Assembly: GCF_039543505.1 (NCBI RefSeq)
Contig: NZ_BAABJW010000002.1
Span: 434,001 to 498,000 of the forward strand
DNA from: Litoribaculum gwangyangense
GTDB lineage: Bacteria > Bacteroidota > Bacteroidia > Flavobacteriales > Flavobacteriaceae
DNA: 64,000 bases
Reading direction: 5' to 3'
This document shows, in pieces, positions 29,501-37,066 of this stretch. A program made the position numbers and the translations under genes. Within the stretch, counting starts at the first letter, position 1, and each line of letters begins with the position of its first letter. The notes under the pieces were generated by a model. It searched no databases. It had not been told where the DNA came from and saw only the letters and a program-made list of their open reading frames with translations.

Positions 29501-30908
29501 CAATACCTTGTAAGGCTAAAATGGGAAGAAACACAATAAGGATAATAAGCTGACCGAAAAAGGCTGCATTCATCATTTTTTTGGAAGCCGATGCAGCAAC
29601 CTCATCACGCTCCTTGTTTGTTATTTTTTTCTTTTTAAGTACTTGGGAAGCGATAAGAAATACAGTAGACTCCACAATAATTACTGCACCATCTACAATA
29701 ATTCCGAAATCTATAGCTCCTAAACTCATCAGGTTTGCCCATACGTTGAATACATTCATTAAAATAAATGCAAACAGTAACGATAGTGGAATAGTTGATG
29801 CTACAATTAAACCACCTCGCCAATTACCCAACAAGAAAATGAGGACGAAAATAACGATTAAAGCCCCTTCAATAAGGTTTTTAGCAACTGTAGAAGTGGT
29901 TTCACCAATTAACTTACTTCTGTCTAAAAGTGGTTCAATAACAACACCTTCTGGTAACGATTTTTGTATTTCAACCATTCTCTCTTTAACATTGGCAATC
30001 ACATCATTTGAATTTGCTCCTTTAAGCATCATTACCAAGCCACCGACAACTTCTCCTTCACCATCTTGTGTTAATGCTCCGTAACGAATGGCTGAACCAA
30101 ATTGAACCGTTGCTATATCACCAATGGTAATAGGCACATTATTAATGGTTTTAACCGTAATTTTTTTTATATCGTTTAAACTTCTTGCCAAACCTTCTCC
30201 ACGTATAAAATTAGCCTGGTGGTTTTTTTCGATATAAGCACCTCCCGTATTTTGGTTGTTGGCTTCGAGGGCTTCAAATACATCTGTAATGGTAATCCCT
30301 ATAGATTTAAGCTCGTTAGGGTCTACAGCAACTTCATACTGTTTTATTTTACCACCAATAGCGTTGACCTCGACAACCCCAGGAACCATTGCCATTTGGC
30401 GTTGTACAATCCAGTCTTGCATTGTACGCACATCTGAAATGGAATATTTGTCTTTAAACTCTGGGGCTACTTTTAAAGTGTATTGATATATTTCTCCCAG
30501 ACCTGTGGATATAGGCCCCATTGTAGGTTCGCCAAAACCAGCAGGAATTTGTTCTTTTACTTCGTTGAGTTTTTCTGCTACCAATTGCCTTGGAAGATAT
30601 GTACCCATATCATCATTAAATACGATGGTTACTACTGACAGACCAAAGCGTGAAATTGAGCGAATTTCTTCCACATTGGGCAAATTGCTCATTGCCACCT
30701 CAACAGGATAGGTAACTATTTGCTCAATATCTTCTGTACCTAAATTTGGGGATTGCGTTATTACCTGAACTTGGTTGTTGGTAATATCGGGAACGGCATC
30801 TATGGGTACTTTTGTCATACTCCAGATACCTGCTCCAATAATGGTAAGCGTTAGCAAACCAATAATGAATTTATTATTGATTGAAAAATCAATGATTTTA
30901 TTAATCAT
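26574..30908 (-). CDS. CzcA-type RND transporter fused to a TolC-like domain
   Basis: 1444 residues from the ATG at 30908 (the frame opens at 30947, but MINKIIDFSINNKFI is the normal CzcA start). Residues 1 to about 1030 are a complete HME-RND pump with SRFGLSVVTIVF and SLGAIDFGIIVDGAVIIVES in TM4 (DFG..VDG, the divalent-metal CzcA type). After a membrane-adjacent linker (KLNKKIVSATAVLVLMFVFSTRSNAQ, which looks like an embedded signal sequence), about 1060-1444 is a TolC-family channel domain (LNDAVALSKKNYPLLKQKQ). Pump and outer-membrane channel are thus one polypeptide, an arrangement known in Bacteroidota; processing after SNAQ may separate them (inference). Confidence 0.9.
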   Translation of the reverse strand: MINKIIDFSINNKFIIGLLTLTIIGAGIWSMTKVPIDAVPDITNNQVQVITQSPNLGTEDIEQIVTYPVEVAMSNLPNVEEIRSISRFGLSVVTIVFNDDMGTYLPRQLVAEKLNEVKEQIPAGFGEPTMGPISTGLGEIYQYTLKVAPEFKDKYSISDVRTMQDWIVQRQMAMVPGVVEVNAIGGKIKQYEVAVDPNELKSIGITITDVFEALEANNQNTGGAYIEKNHQANFIRGEGLARSLNDIKKITVKTINNVPITIGDIATVQFGSAIRYGALTQDGEGEVVGGLVMMLKGANSNDVIANVKERMVEIQKSLPEGVVIEPLLDRSKLIGETTSTVAKNLIEGALIVIFVLIFLLGNWRGGLIVASTIPLSLLFAFILMNVFNVWANLMSLGAIDFGIIVDGAVIIVESTVFLIASQVLKKKKITNKERDEVAASASKKMMNAAFFGQLIILIVFLPILALQGIEGKMFKPMALTFIFAMIGAMVLCLTYVPMMSALVLRTPKNDKLSYGDKFVHWVENKYKPLLEKALLKGKLITGIAVALFAVTVFMFTRMGGEFIPQLDEGDIAFHAILKPGSSLSETVETTTKIEQIVKAKFPEVEKIVSRIGVAEIPTDPMPMDLADVFVILKPKNEWTTVETKDELIEAMKEAVEIIPGVNYEFTQPIEMRFNELLEGVREDIAIKLYGEDIEVLSQKAEEITKIIAGTPGIGDMKAEATTGLPQMTITYNRDKLAQYGLQINTLNKMVQSAFAGGNAGVIFEGEKRFDLVVRLNQHNRKDISDIQNLFINLPSGAQIPLREIADISYKAGPMQISRDNTNRRTYVGINVRGRDVKSLVEEIKTKLDAQLKLPSGYFVRYGGAFENLERASNRLQTVVPIALLLIFVLIYFALKSVPQTLMIYIAIPMATIGGVVALWLRDMPFSISAGVGFIVLFGVAVLNGLVMISGLNELKEEGVTNLKERILEGTKRRIRPIMLTAFTDVLGFLPMAVSASAGAEVQRPLATVVIGGLLTSTLLTLFVLPILYHWVENKSFRLKLNKKIVSATAVLVLMFVFSTRSNAQQITDTLSKITLNDAVALSKKNYPLLKQKQLEVTKQENLKSTAYDFGSTQIFTGGEEVKDGTGIYTTVGVGQSNMDVFGIGAKRKLQQQRIELSQKALQLSELEVELEVKKAWAKCYQSMRNFQLYKELDSIYGNFEQAVTLNFEVEAISKLEYSAAKNQVFQIQNKKVQAYRDYLIAIQQLNLWLFEDEIYTVSEELENIATIETDSLSTNEHPMVTVSENQLNVAEAELRAAKADNLPKLNLQGGLQKVNGNSGFYTYQAGISIPFLSGSNKARIKSAKIDNAIAESNLLFKKQELQSQYAQAKENYLKWKLSWEFYKTQVLPLTKDQKSGALLAYKEGEIDYTTFTQLVKEAVQSELEAQNALINYLESAFQLQYFNQ

Positions 30909-31004
30909 AAGAATGGTTATAATGAATTTATAAATAGAGATAAGCAACCTATTACAAAAATGGGTTACTTGAATTTATAAGATACCTGCATACGCAGGTA
31001 TTCA

Positions 31005-31316
31005 TTAAACCTGTGGTGGTTGTAAAAGGGTAGTATTGAAGTCTTTTTCAAGACCATCAAAATAATAGAATAATTGAGTTGGAATAACAGTATTAGATAA
31101 ACTGTAATCTACAACATTAAAATGTGTAACGTGAATATGACAACAGTGGCATTGGCAAAATGGTGAGCATAAATCTGCTCCTTGGTGTTGATGGTCGTTG
31201 TCTAACGCTTGAGAAATTTCAGTTTTAACCTCATTATCAGGTATACCATTATCTTCACAAGGCACTAAATTGAGCGCAAAGATATAAATAGATAATATGA
31301 GTGCTAACACTTTCAT
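31005..31316 (-). CDS. DUF6660-like small exported metal-cluster protein
   Basis: 103 residues. Short signal peptide (about 1-17, ALNLVPC), then a small mature domain with a His/Cys cluster: DNDHQHQGADLCSPFCQCHCCHIHVTH (about 40-66 region). The C-terminus is hydrophobic/aromatic. This type of protein precedes Czc/Cus genes in Bacteroidota; it may bind zinc or copper in the periplasm (inference). First gene of the metal block. A TAnnTTTG-like element (TATCTTTG, 31322-31329) lies immediately upstream, so the transcript would be nearly leaderless. Only 46 bp separate it from the Argonaute stop. Confidence 0.75.
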   Translation of the reverse strand: MKVLALILSIYIFALNLVPCEDNGIPDNEVKTEISQALDNDHQHQGADLCSPFCQCHCCHIHVTHFNVVDYSLSNTVIPTQLFYYFDGLEKDFNTTLLQPPQV

Positions 31317-31362
31317 CGAGACAAAGATAAAAATATTTTAATGCAATGGTGTTGCAAAGTAT

Positions 31363-33474
31363 TTATAAAAACCACAACGTATCTTTTGCATCCTCTGGAA
31401 CACCGTTTTCAAAACGAGGTGCTATTTGGGCTACCATTTCGGGATATTTTATGGTAATTGGCACATTTTGTTGGCGTAAGGATTTCCAGTATAATCTGCT
31501 AAATTGATACACTTGGGTTAACAATTCTTCAATCACCTCAACATCTTCAAAAGCATCATCATCCGGACTACTTATTTTTATCTTTATTGGAAATGGATAA
31601 CCATCAGTATCCGCATAATAAATATCATTTGGGTAACGTGCATTATTGAAGAGCAAAAATTTATTTACTCCTATACGAATGTATGTACCACTTATAGGCA
31701 TTAATTTATCTCCCCAATTTACATCGTAAGCAATCATATCTTCTGCTTCGGTTTTATTAATATTCAGAATATATAAAGGCACTCCTAATTTTAGTTTATT
31801 CATCCCATCAATAATTGGCTGTAGTTCTTCGTAACTCATTTCTTTATAAAAATGAATCACTACTTTATCTGCTTGGGCTACTGATGTAAAATCTCTAATT
31901 GCCTTTAATATACTACCTGCTAAAAGTTCTGTTTCGTTTTGATTGAAGTATTCAAAATTTCTAAACAATCCATTATTTTGAAAGCTAAATGCACTTGCTA
32001 TATACCTTCTGTTTTCTCCTTGATTGGTAAATGCTCCTACACCAATTACCAATTCTTTTTTATCGGTTACTGCCAGCTTCCAAGGTGCACCACCTAATTT
32101 AGCGTGAATAGCTAATGCCATATTTTGCAATGAAAACTGAAAATTGTATTGGTCTTGGATGTTTACAATCATTTTTTCATAATCGACCACTTGGGTTACA
32201 ATGCTTTCATTTAAAAACAGTTCCTTAATACGGATGTAAATTTCCCTATCGTCGGGATCTGGTGTAAACTTATCGAAAGGGCTGATGTAAAAGGCTGCAT
32301 ACTTTACATTTTCGTGGTCAAAAGTTAAACTTTCAAGCTGTTCAACTATTTCGGGTATTGGGTCGTTTTCGTTAGTGAACTCAATAAAATGCTCTTTTGA
32401 AGCTGTAGCCTTAATATTTACATAGGCTTCCAATCCTTTATAATAGTTCTTTTCAGTATTTACACCTTCCTTTAAATTTTGATAGAAAGACAATACCGAA
32501 TCCTTATGTGAGGTATGGCAAATGAAAAATATCTTGATATTTTGATTGCCTGGACGCCTGTAAGGGTTTAGAATGTTCATCGCCTTTTTAGGCACTAAAT
32601 GGTTTCTTTTATTACCATATTGATCCTTACCAAACTCTAATAAGCCCAAGTTAGGGTTAATGTGATTGATGCGATTGCCAGGAACATCTATAAATGCATC
32701 TTGCTTAAACGGAAATAAAGCCTTAAATTCTTCTGTAAACAAGTAGTTTTTAGCAAAAGTAGTAATGAGTAATACATACTTTTGGTATCTGTTCTTTGGC
32801 CTGTCTGGTTCTTCAATAGGTATATTTAAAGCTCTTGCCAGTTGTAAATTGAATATTGGAAAGGCTTGAGTAAATTCTATGCTGTTGTAAAACTCTTCTT
32901 TGTCCTCTGTATCGAGATTCATTTGGTAATTGAAGGTTTTTTGACCATACACACAACGCTTTATAAACTCTGTTTCCTCGATTTCCTTAACTGACTTTGT
33001 GAGGACTTTTGACGTACCATCATACGATACTACAAGTTCTGGTAAGTCTGTGAGTGTAGCAAATAGAATTTTGAATGAGAATTTATAGTATAAATTATAG
33101 TCTGTTGTATTCCCTTTTTTTGAAGGCATCCAAACCTGTACATCACGTACAAAGTTTTTGACTACAATGTAACCCTTTTCTAAAAAATAGGTTTTTAATT
33201 GGTGTTTAAGGAATTGCTTGTATATGCGTAGTTCTTTATCCTTTACCAAGTTTATTTTGATAGTTGGGGCATTGGGTATTTCTTGGGTAAATGTGGTGAA
33301 AATATGCTCTAAACCTGATATATCTGTATCTGGAAACGCCTCTTTTATCTGCTTTGAAAACTTTGATCTATGGATGGGATGGCTACCCTCAATATCTTCT
33401 AACGATAGATATATGACAGGTGTACTACTTGGCCATTTAAAATTGAGTATGTTGGTTTTTAAGTGTTCTTGCAT
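31363..33474 (-). CDS. Prokaryotic Argonaute, catalytically inactive PIWI
   Basis: 703 residues. The C-terminal half is MID-PIWI. MID about 310-460 shows the guide 5'-phosphate pattern (Tyr413, Lys417 in YIRIKELF, Gln428, and Lys459 in HAKLGG); the HAKLGGAPWKL block (457-467) is a family hallmark. PIWI about 465-700: the strand that should carry the first catalytic Asp reads LVIGVGAF (Gly480 instead of Asp), the second reads VVIHFYKEMS (537-547, no Asp) and the C-terminal block is VPITIKYPEMVAQIAP. So slicing activity is probably absent. The N-terminal 300 residues are N/PAZ-like but divergent. It is probably a guide-directed recogniser that needs a partner effector. Last of five same-strand genes, 46 bp after the HEPN gene. 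Confidence 0.85.
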   Translation of the reverse strand: MQEHLKTNILNFKWPSSTPVIYLSLEDIEGSHPIHRSKFSKQIKEAFPDTDISGLEHIFTTFTQEIPNAPTIKINLVKDKELRIYKQFLKHQLKTYFLEKGYIVVKNFVRDVQVWMPSKKGNTTDYNLYYKFSFKILFATLTDLPELVVSYDGTSKVLTKSVKEIEETEFIKRCVYGQKTFNYQMNLDTEDKEEFYNSIEFTQAFPIFNLQLARALNIPIEEPDRPKNRYQKYVLLITTFAKNYLFTEEFKALFPFKQDAFIDVPGNRINHINPNLGLLEFGKDQYGNKRNHLVPKKAMNILNPYRRPGNQNIKIFFICHTSHKDSVLSFYQNLKEGVNTEKNYYKGLEAYVNIKATASKEHFIEFTNENDPIPEIVEQLESLTFDHENVKYAAFYISPFDKFTPDPDDREIYIRIKELFLNESIVTQVVDYEKMIVNIQDQYNFQFSLQNMALAIHAKLGGAPWKLAVTDKKELVIGVGAFTNQGENRRYIASAFSFQNNGLFRNFEYFNQNETELLAGSILKAIRDFTSVAQADKVVIHFYKEMSYEELQPIIDGMNKLKLGVPLYILNINKTEAEDMIAYDVNWGDKLMPISGTYIRIGVNKFLLFNNARYPNDIYYADTDGYPFPIKIKISSPDDDAFEDVEVIEELLTQVYQFSRLYWKSLRQQNVPITIKYPEMVAQIAPRFENGVPEDAKDTLWFL

Positions 33475-33520
33475 AGGTATTGAGGTGTTTTTGTATTTAC
33501 ATATAGTGAGTTATTATAGG

Positions 33521-34252
33521 TTATAAATAGACATCGTACTTTTCAAGTTTTTCAAATAGACCTAATATATTTTCAATGATTTCATTAATAAAATTCTTAT
33601 TGTCAAATACCAAGTTGTAATAAACAATATCCCTATTTTTCTCCAATAAAATATATCTTCCTTTAGAAAAGGATTTTAGAGTATTATATTTTCTAATTTC
33701 ATCACCAAAGACTGTACTGTTATTGTGTACAATACAATTTCTCACTCTCCTTAAATTATTTATATATGACCAATGAGGTTCTAATTCTTTAATATCAACT
33801 TTAGCAGCTCTTGTTAAAAACAACTTTGCTTTTTCAAATTCACTATTACCACGTAAATCATCCAAACCAAACTCTTTATTATGCATTAAACAATAAGAAT
33901 TACACACGTCTTGAATAGTCCGTTCTATAAAAGAAAACAATTGTGTAATCATTGAAGCCCTAAAACTTTGTACAAAATCCCTATCAATCTCGATTACCTT
34001 TTCAACCAAAGTATCTTGTAAATGGTTTAAATATTCATCCGCATACTTTTTAGGTTCTGCTTCAATTTTAGCCATTATTTCAGTATACTCCTTTTCGTGA
34101 TTGGTTAAAGAATTATCGAAATGGTCTTCAACAAATTTTGCATAATTGCGAAAGGTTTGTAACTCCAAGTCTAAAAAGAAAATATTGTTATCTTTTCTGA
34201 AATTTGAAAGTGCGTTTATTCTTGACATTTCATTATTCTTTTTTTTGCTCAC
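33521..34252 (-). CDS. HEPN-domain protein, putative RNase
   Basis: 243 residues, mainly helical. The motif RNCIVH (Arg171, Asn172, His176) preceded by LRRV and followed by NN is the RN-x3-H signature of HEPN ribonucleases (R-x4-6-H, catalytic Arg and His). An upstream helix SFIERTIQDVCNSYC (about 107-121) fits the four-helix bundle. HEPN proteins act in toxin-antitoxin and abortive-infection systems by cutting RNA as dimers. The start overlaps the deaminase gene by 20 bp; a second ATG at 34228 would remove the overlap. Target and partner are unknown. Confidence 0.75.
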   Translation of the reverse strand: MSKKKNNEMSRINALSNFRKDNNIFFLDLELQTFRNYAKFVEDHFDNSLTNHEKEYTEIMAKIEAEPKKYADEYLNHLQDTLVEKVIEIDRDFVQSFRASMITQLFSFIERTIQDVCNSYCLMHNKEFGLDDLRGNSEFEKAKLFLTRAAKVDIKELEPHWSYINNLRRVRNCIVHNNSTVFGDEIRKYNTLKSFSKGRYILLEKNRDIVYYNLVFDNKNFINEIIENILGLFEKLEKYDVYL

Positions 34253-36275
34253 TTTTTAAAAGTCCATTTTTAATCAATTCTATAACATCCTCATCAGAGA
34301 ATTGGTTTTTACTTTCAAGAAACTCTTCGATTTCTTTATCTGATTTTTTTAAACTTTTTAATAAACTTTTAAATTGAATACCAAACTTATTTTTTTGTTT
34401 AATGTCAAGTGTCATAGAAACCTCATCTTTATAAGCCATAAAAGAATCATATAATTTATGATAAACGTTACCTATGGCTCCAGCAAAAGGTATCATTGTT
34501 GGTGTTTCTGTTCCACCTTTTAAAATCTGATCACTTGAAATACCTGGATAAGGGTCAATAAAATAAATTGTTCTAATACCTAATTGATAGGCTTTTTTAG
34601 CACATAACTCACAAGGGCTTGCTGTTGTAAAAAGTATACCATTCTTAATACCTTGTCCTCCAAGTTTAGTAATTTGTAACATTGCATTTTCTTCAGCGTG
34701 TAAAGAACGTGTATGCACCTGATTTGCTTCACCTTCATAATGATTATGAACAGTCTTAAAGCAGAATGAACAATTTTTACCATTTAAATCATCTTTATTC
34801 TTGCTGTAGCTATCTTTAAAATAATCTGTCAAAGCAGTTGGGAAATTCTCTGGATACTCCCCTTTGTATTTGAATGAGGCATTTTGTGAGTGATTCCCCT
34901 TCTCAAACGGACTGTAATGATTTGATTCTTCTAATTCTTGTTTAGATTTTGGATTAATTATATCATTAATGTTCCTTAAATTACATGGTGTATGTCCTTT
35001 TGCAACATCATTCCATCCTACCGACCTAATATAAAAATCTTCATCACTAATAGCTGCGCCAACATTTCTTGAAATACACCCTGAATTTAATTTTGCCGTA
35101 TGAGCTATTTGCATACACCTTTCTGGTGAACTCGGGGTTAATAAACCCGGTTGAGCAATTAAAGCCATTAACTTTAATAATTGCTCTTCTCTTGTAATGA
35201 AATTACGTTCCTTGAATTTTTCATTTAAATGCAAATCAAAAAACGTCTTTATATCCTCTTTTTTTAAGTTAAGTATATGATAATCGCTTTTCTGAATACA
35301 ATTTTCAACATCAGGGGAAGAAAATAAACCTTTTGAAAAATCACCTGTTTTATATTCAACTTCATCAAGCTCCAACAGCTTATTTGCTACCTTTTCCCTC
35401 TCTATCTCGTCATCTATAATGTGTTCAAGTCTTTTTTGTATTCTTCTTTTTGAATTTCCTATTACATCTTTAGTAGCGAGCATATAAAATGCTGAATATC
35501 TTTCTTTAAAAAACATTATCTCTAATGAGTTTCTTAAAGAGTCTATTACTATTCTTGTTGGCATACCATTATTATTAGCCTTTCGTGCCTTAATTAGCCT
35601 ATTTATAACCTCCGCAATTGTATAAACATGCTTAATTCCTTCCCCTTTCTCTTTAAGTGGATGGCCTGTTTGCCTAATATTACATGCTAAATAATGCAAG
35701 AAAAGTGTACGTCTGAAAAATCCATATTTTTCTAAAGCCATAAATAATTTATGACAAAAATGTTTAAAGTCTGATTTAAAGAAAATCTCATTTAGTTTAG
35801 ACAAATCATCTTTAGATTTAATATCTTTTACCTCACCTAAACTTTTTATATCATCTATTAATTCCTTGTATTCCAAATGAAGATTAACAATATCTTTAAA
35901 TACATTTGATACAATATCCGAATTATCTTCACCTAATTTTTCTACAAAATATTTCTCTAAAATCTTTCTTAAAAACTTTAGGTTACCTCCCTCTTTGTTA
36001 AATAGATAAAAAACAATTACGTTTTTATACATTATTTTTTCAAAAGGAATCCAATTTCCCTTGAACTCCATAAATTCATTTAAAATCTTATACTTCCTAT
36101 AAAAAAGATCTCTTGGGTCGAAATCGGAAAGAGGTCTTAACCCATCTTGCTTTTTGAATTTAGTGTAGCTATAAGTTAAGTGATTTGCTACCTTGGTACA
36201 ACCTGACCCCGTACGGCCTGTTAAACCTATTACTACAAAATCTCGCCTTAATGAATATAAATTGTCTAATTTCAT
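34233..36275 (-). CDS. Anti-phage deoxycytidylate deaminase (AvcD/dCTP deaminase type)
   Basis: 680 residues. N-terminal P-loop NTPase-like part: VVIGLTGRTGSGCT (14-27) is a Walker-A-like loop in which Cys26 stands where Lys is usual. The C-terminal deaminase carries the zinc motif HAEEN (His526, Glu528) and SPCELC (Cys555, Cys558), with an additional Cys pair CSFC (502-505) and two His (510, 512) just before. Enzymes of this architecture deaminate dCTP/dCMP on phage infection, depleting nucleotides for phage replication. It overlaps the HEPN gene by 20 bp and begins 17 bp after the beta-flower gene. No RNA antitoxin of the AvcI kind was recognised immediately upstream. Confidence 0.85.
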   Translation of the reverse strand: MKLDNLYSLRRDFVVIGLTGRTGSGCTKVANHLTYSYTKFKKQDGLRPLSDFDPRDLFYRKYKILNEFMEFKGNWIPFEKIMYKNVIVFYLFNKEGGNLKFLRKILEKYFVEKLGEDNSDIVSNVFKDIVNLHLEYKELIDDIKSLGEVKDIKSKDDLSKLNEIFFKSDFKHFCHKLFMALEKYGFFRRTLFLHYLACNIRQTGHPLKEKGEGIKHVYTIAEVINRLIKARKANNNGMPTRIVIDSLRNSLEIMFFKERYSAFYMLATKDVIGNSKRRIQKRLEHIIDDEIEREKVANKLLELDEVEYKTGDFSKGLFSSPDVENCIQKSDYHILNLKKEDIKTFFDLHLNEKFKERNFITREEQLLKLMALIAQPGLLTPSSPERCMQIAHTAKLNSGCISRNVGAAISDEDFYIRSVGWNDVAKGHTPCNLRNINDIINPKSKQELEESNHYSPFEKGNHSQNASFKYKGEYPENFPTALTDYFKDSYSKNKDDLNGKNCSFCFKTVHNHYEGEANQVHTRSLHAEENAMLQITKLGGQGIKNGILFTTASPCELCAKKAYQLGIRTIYFIDPYPGISSDQILKGGTETPTMIPFAGAIGNVYHKLYDSFMAYKDEVSMTLDIKQKNKFGIQFKSLLKSLKKSDKEIEEFLESKNQFSDEDVIELIKNGLLKSEQKKE

Positions 36276-36292
36276 TTACATATTTTAAGAAG

Positions 36293-36616
36293 TTAGTTCT
36301 CTAATTTTTTTAATTCTTCAACAGTATAGTCTTTTGTATTTTGTGGACGAATAGAATAGCCTGCATAACCAGGGTAACCAGGATAACCAGGATAACCAGG
36401 GTAGCCCGGGTAGCCAGGATAACCTCTATAAGGAAAATTGAGTATTTTGTAGAAACGGTCATTATCAAAAATACTCCCCAAATAATTACCTTTTTTATCA
36501 ACTGCGTGTTCGTCATCCCAAGGGAACCAACCAATCCAATTAGCATTACTATTAAAAAGATAACTATCTATTTTAAAAGCAATCCAGTTACCGCTTGAGT
36601 TAAACAAATATTTCAT
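36293..36616 (-). CDS. Beta-flower-like protein with GYPG repeats
   Basis: 107 residues. The first half shows repeated units of aromatic-Asn-x-Gly type (YLFNSSGNWIAF, YLFNSNANWIGWF, VDKKGNYLGSIF, NDRFYKI), the pattern of the small '4-fold beta flower' domain. Residues 65-86 are a run of seven GYPG-like triplets, then a short tail with EELKKLEN. The C-terminus is disordered and could mediate assembly or membrane association (inference). The start overlaps the Xre gene by 4 bp and the stop is 17 bp before the deaminase, so the gene belongs to the cassette. Function is unknown. Confidence 0.72.
   Translation of the reverse strand: MKYLFNSSGNWIAFKIDSYLFNSNANWIGWFPWDDEHAVDKKGNYLGSIFDNDRFYKILNFPYRGYPGYPGYPGYPGYPGYPGYAGYSIRPQNTKDYTVEELKKLEN
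36362..36424. repeat. Tandem 9-bp repeat coding for GYP units
   Basis: About seven 9-bp units of CCAGGRTAA / CCCGGGTAG type. The period is three codons, encoding Gly-Tyr-Pro repeats. Unit sequences vary only at wobble positions, so copy number may change by slippage. Confidence 0.85.
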
Positions 36617-36915
36617 AAACTCTCATTTTTTTCAATCTTACTAATTTTTTCTTCAGCTATTTTGAGGATTTCCGTACTGTCCTTTTCGTTTTTTATCATC
36701 TGGACAATCTGTTCGGACATCCAAAGCTTAATTAATTTGTTTTCATCTTCTTTTAATTCTTTTGCAAATGCTATTACCTGCTCTCGTCTTGCCATACGGT
36801 TTCCTCGTTCAATCTTGCTTAAATAAGCGACATCCATATTGATATTTGCAGCCATTTCCCTTAATAGCAAATTGCGCTTTTCGCGCAATGAGCGTATGTA
36901 TTCTCCAAACTCCAT
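36613..36915 (-). CDS. Xre-family HTH regulator
   Basis: 100 residues. Residues 5-57 form a Cro/C1-type helix-turn-helix (EYIRSLREKRNLLLREMAANINMDVAYLSKIERGNR), followed by a charged helical tail. It is probably an autoregulatory repressor of the downstream defence cassette: a 7-bp inverted repeat (ATTAGAC..GTCTAAT) lies 11-36 bp upstream of its ATG and the next gene overlaps by 4 bp. Such regulators often hold anti-phage cassettes silent until infection (inference). Confidence 0.85.
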   Translation of the reverse strand: MEFGEYIRSLREKRNLLLREMAANINMDVAYLSKIERGNRMARREQVIAFAKELKEDENKLIKLWMSEQIVQMIKNEKDSTEILKIAEEKISKIEKNESL

Positions 36916-36925
36916 AATAGCATTT

Positions 36926-36951
36926 ATTAGACTTGTCAGATTTTGTCTAAT
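36926..36951. promoter_or_regulatory. Putative operator of the Xre/defence cassette
   Basis: Inverted repeat ATTAGAC (36926-36932) and GTCTAAT (36945-36951), 12-bp spacer, immediately upstream of the Xre start. On the minus strand the spacer also holds a second GACAA word. Suitable for a dimeric HTH repressor. Confidence 0.5.
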
Positions 36952-37066
36952 TTAAGAAAAGGAAGCTAAAGGAAACCAAAAAGATATAAACAGTTATTAA
37001 CAGAAAGTGAGGAAGTTAAGGATTTAAGGAAACCTATACTTTAATTCCTTTGTTTCCTCAATTTCC

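Noticed and set aside
36362..36424. Possible CRISPR-like array
   Set aside because: 9-bp period without spacers; it is a codon-level tandem repeat.
36341..36598. Plus-strand frame across the GYPG repeat
   Set aside because: Repetitive TRVTRI peptide is a by-product of the 9-bp repeat.
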